Shown here: positions 6,570 through 7,234 of the stretch, one piece after another
How the letters are laid out: the number at the start of each line of letters is the position of its first letter
Numbering within the stretch: the first letter of the stretch is position 1
Source of the DNA: Lentisphaeria bacterium
GTDB taxonomy: Bacteria; Verrucomicrobiota; Lentisphaeria; Oligosphaerales; Oligosphaeraceae
Length of the DNA: 7,234 nucleotides
NCBI GenBank assembly: GCA_024405235.1
Contig: JAKSPA010000080.1
Span: forward strand, 1-7,234
Direction of reading: 5' to 3'
Translations under genes and position numbers: made by a program
Notes under the pieces: generated by a model
The model's database searches: none
What the model saw: only the letters and a program-made list of their open reading frames with translations
Told to the model about the DNA's origin: nothing

Positions 6570-7196
6570 TCAGAATGGAACGTCATCCATGGGGGCGTCC
6601 TGAGGCGCTGAAGGCGCGTCCTGTGCCATGCCGGATGTCTGGAAAGAAGGCATCGGTTCATTTGCGCCAAACTGCGATTGCGGAACTTGCTGATCGTAGT
6701 TGACCATCGGAGCGGCAGGAGCGTTCTGCTGATATTGCGGAGCTGCTTGCGGAGCACCGTATTGCGGTGCTGCAGGAGCGGCTGCGTATGCAGGACGCGC
6801 ATACTGCGATGGCTGGCGGTAGGCCGCCGGAGCGCTTGCTGGCATGACGGGAGCGTTTTCTCCTCTGCGTGAAAGCAGCTGGAGTGCTTCGCAAACCACG
6901 GTGAGTTTGCTGCGCTTGGTCCCTGTGGTGCGGTCGTCCCATGTGTCATAGCGGAGACGTCCTTCCACGAAGAGCGGATCGCCCTTGTGGACGTAGTCGC
7001 GAATGACTTCTGCATTTCTCTGGAAGGCAGTTACGTCGACGAAGCACGGCTCTTCCACCAACTCCTGACGGTTGTTGGTATATTTGCGGCTCATCGCCAA
7101 AGTGAAAGATGCTAGCATTCCGCCTCCGCCCATCTGGCGAAGTTCGGGCTCTCTGGTCAGGTTTCCGATCAGAATGACTTTGTTTACGCTTGGCAT
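6570..7196 (-). CDS. ssb: Single-stranded DNA-binding protein SSB
   Basis: This 208-residue protein coats single-stranded DNA in replication, recombination and repair. The OB-fold domain covers about residues 1-110, starting with NKVILIGNLTREPELR (5-20) and including FTLAMSRKY (31-39), EPCFVDVTAFQRNAEVI (49-65) and KGDPLFVEGRLRYDTW (71-86). A Gly-rich turn (GGGG, 23-26) replaces part of the usual early loop. Residues about 111-198 form a low-complexity Ala/Pro/Gln linker with repeated APQY-like units. The C-terminal tip DAPMDDVPF (200-208) is the acidic peptide that recruits partner proteins, so the protein should be functional and complete. The ATG at 7194-7196 has a strong AAGGAGG 10 nt upstream. 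It sits between a putative rpsF tail and rpsR, and is probably co-transcribed with the ribosomal proteins. Confidence 0.96.
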   Translation of the reverse strand: MPSVNKVILIGNLTREPELRQMGGGGMLASFTLAMSRKYTNNRQELVEEPCFVDVTAFQRNAEVIRDYVHKGDPLFVEGRLRYDTWDDRTTGTKRSKLTVVCEALQLLSRRGENAPVMPASAPAAYRQPSQYARPAYAAAPAAPQYGAPQAAPQYQQNAPAAPMVNYDQQVPQSQFGANEPMPSFQTSGMAQDAPSAPQDAPMDDVPF

Positions 7197-7206
7197 CTGC
7201 TTTCTT

Positions 7207-7213
7207 CCTCCTT
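7207..7213 (-). promoter_or_regulatory. Shine-Dalgarno sequence of ssb
   Basis: AAGGAGG on the minus strand, 10 nt before the ATG at 7196. It is a near-perfect anti-SD match and the strongest ribosome binding site in the window. Confidence 0.85.
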
Positions 7214-7215
7214 GA

Positions 7216-7234
7216 TTATGCTGAATGGGATGGT
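7216..7234 (-). CDS. rpsF: Possible 3' tail of rpsF (ribosomal protein bS6)
   Basis: On the minus strand one frame gives Pro-Ser-His-Ser-Ala and a TAA stop at 7216-7218, ending 19 nt before ssb. Ribosomal protein bS6 lies immediately upstream of ssb in the conserved rpsF-ssb-rpsR-rplI order, so this is the expected place for its end. Five residues cannot identify it, and the call rests on gene order only. Confidence 0.35.

Overview
The window comes from a Gram-negative (diderm) bacterium. It encodes BamA, an LptF/LptG-type lipopolysaccharide-export permease and a secreted transglutaminase-like protein, beside a conserved ribosomal-protein/SSB block. GC content looks moderate. No sequence marker fixes the phylum. 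The separation of bamA from skp/lpxD and the non-canonical Shine-Dalgarno use would fit a PVC-type or other non-proteobacterial diderm, but that is only an impression. All supported genes lie on the minus strand, so the window reads from its right end to its left end.

Right part (about 7234 to 5730): the conserved order rpsF(tail)-ssb-rpsR-rplI. Only a putative five-codon tail of rpsF is inside the window. ssb, rpsR and rplI are complete, each has a clear Shine-Dalgarno sequence, and the block ends in a strong intrinsic terminator 26 nt after rplI.

Middle (about 5729 to 5489): a non-coding upstream region for bamA. It holds a 22-nt perfectly alternating pyrimidine-purine tract with an internal 10-bp palindrome, a candidate -10 element, and an imperfect 11-bp stem-loop that would sit almost at the 5' end of the predicted transcript. 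The translation start that follows has no Shine-Dalgarno sequence.

Left part (5488 to 1): a tightly packed envelope cluster of bamA (outer-membrane protein insertase), an LptF/LptG family permease (inner-membrane part of the LPS transporter) and a DUF3857/transglutaminase-like secreted protein that runs off the left edge. The gaps are 11 and 8 nt with no terminator, so the three are probably co-transcribed. BamA and LptF/G both serve outer-membrane assembly, one for proteins and one for LPS. By association the third protein may act in the periplasm or envelope, but its function is not known.

The window is mostly housekeeping. No mobile element, CRISPR array, tRNA, rRNA or obvious new defence system is visible. 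The points most worth a second look are the bamA leader and upstream region, and the transglutaminase-like protein linked to bamA and lptF.
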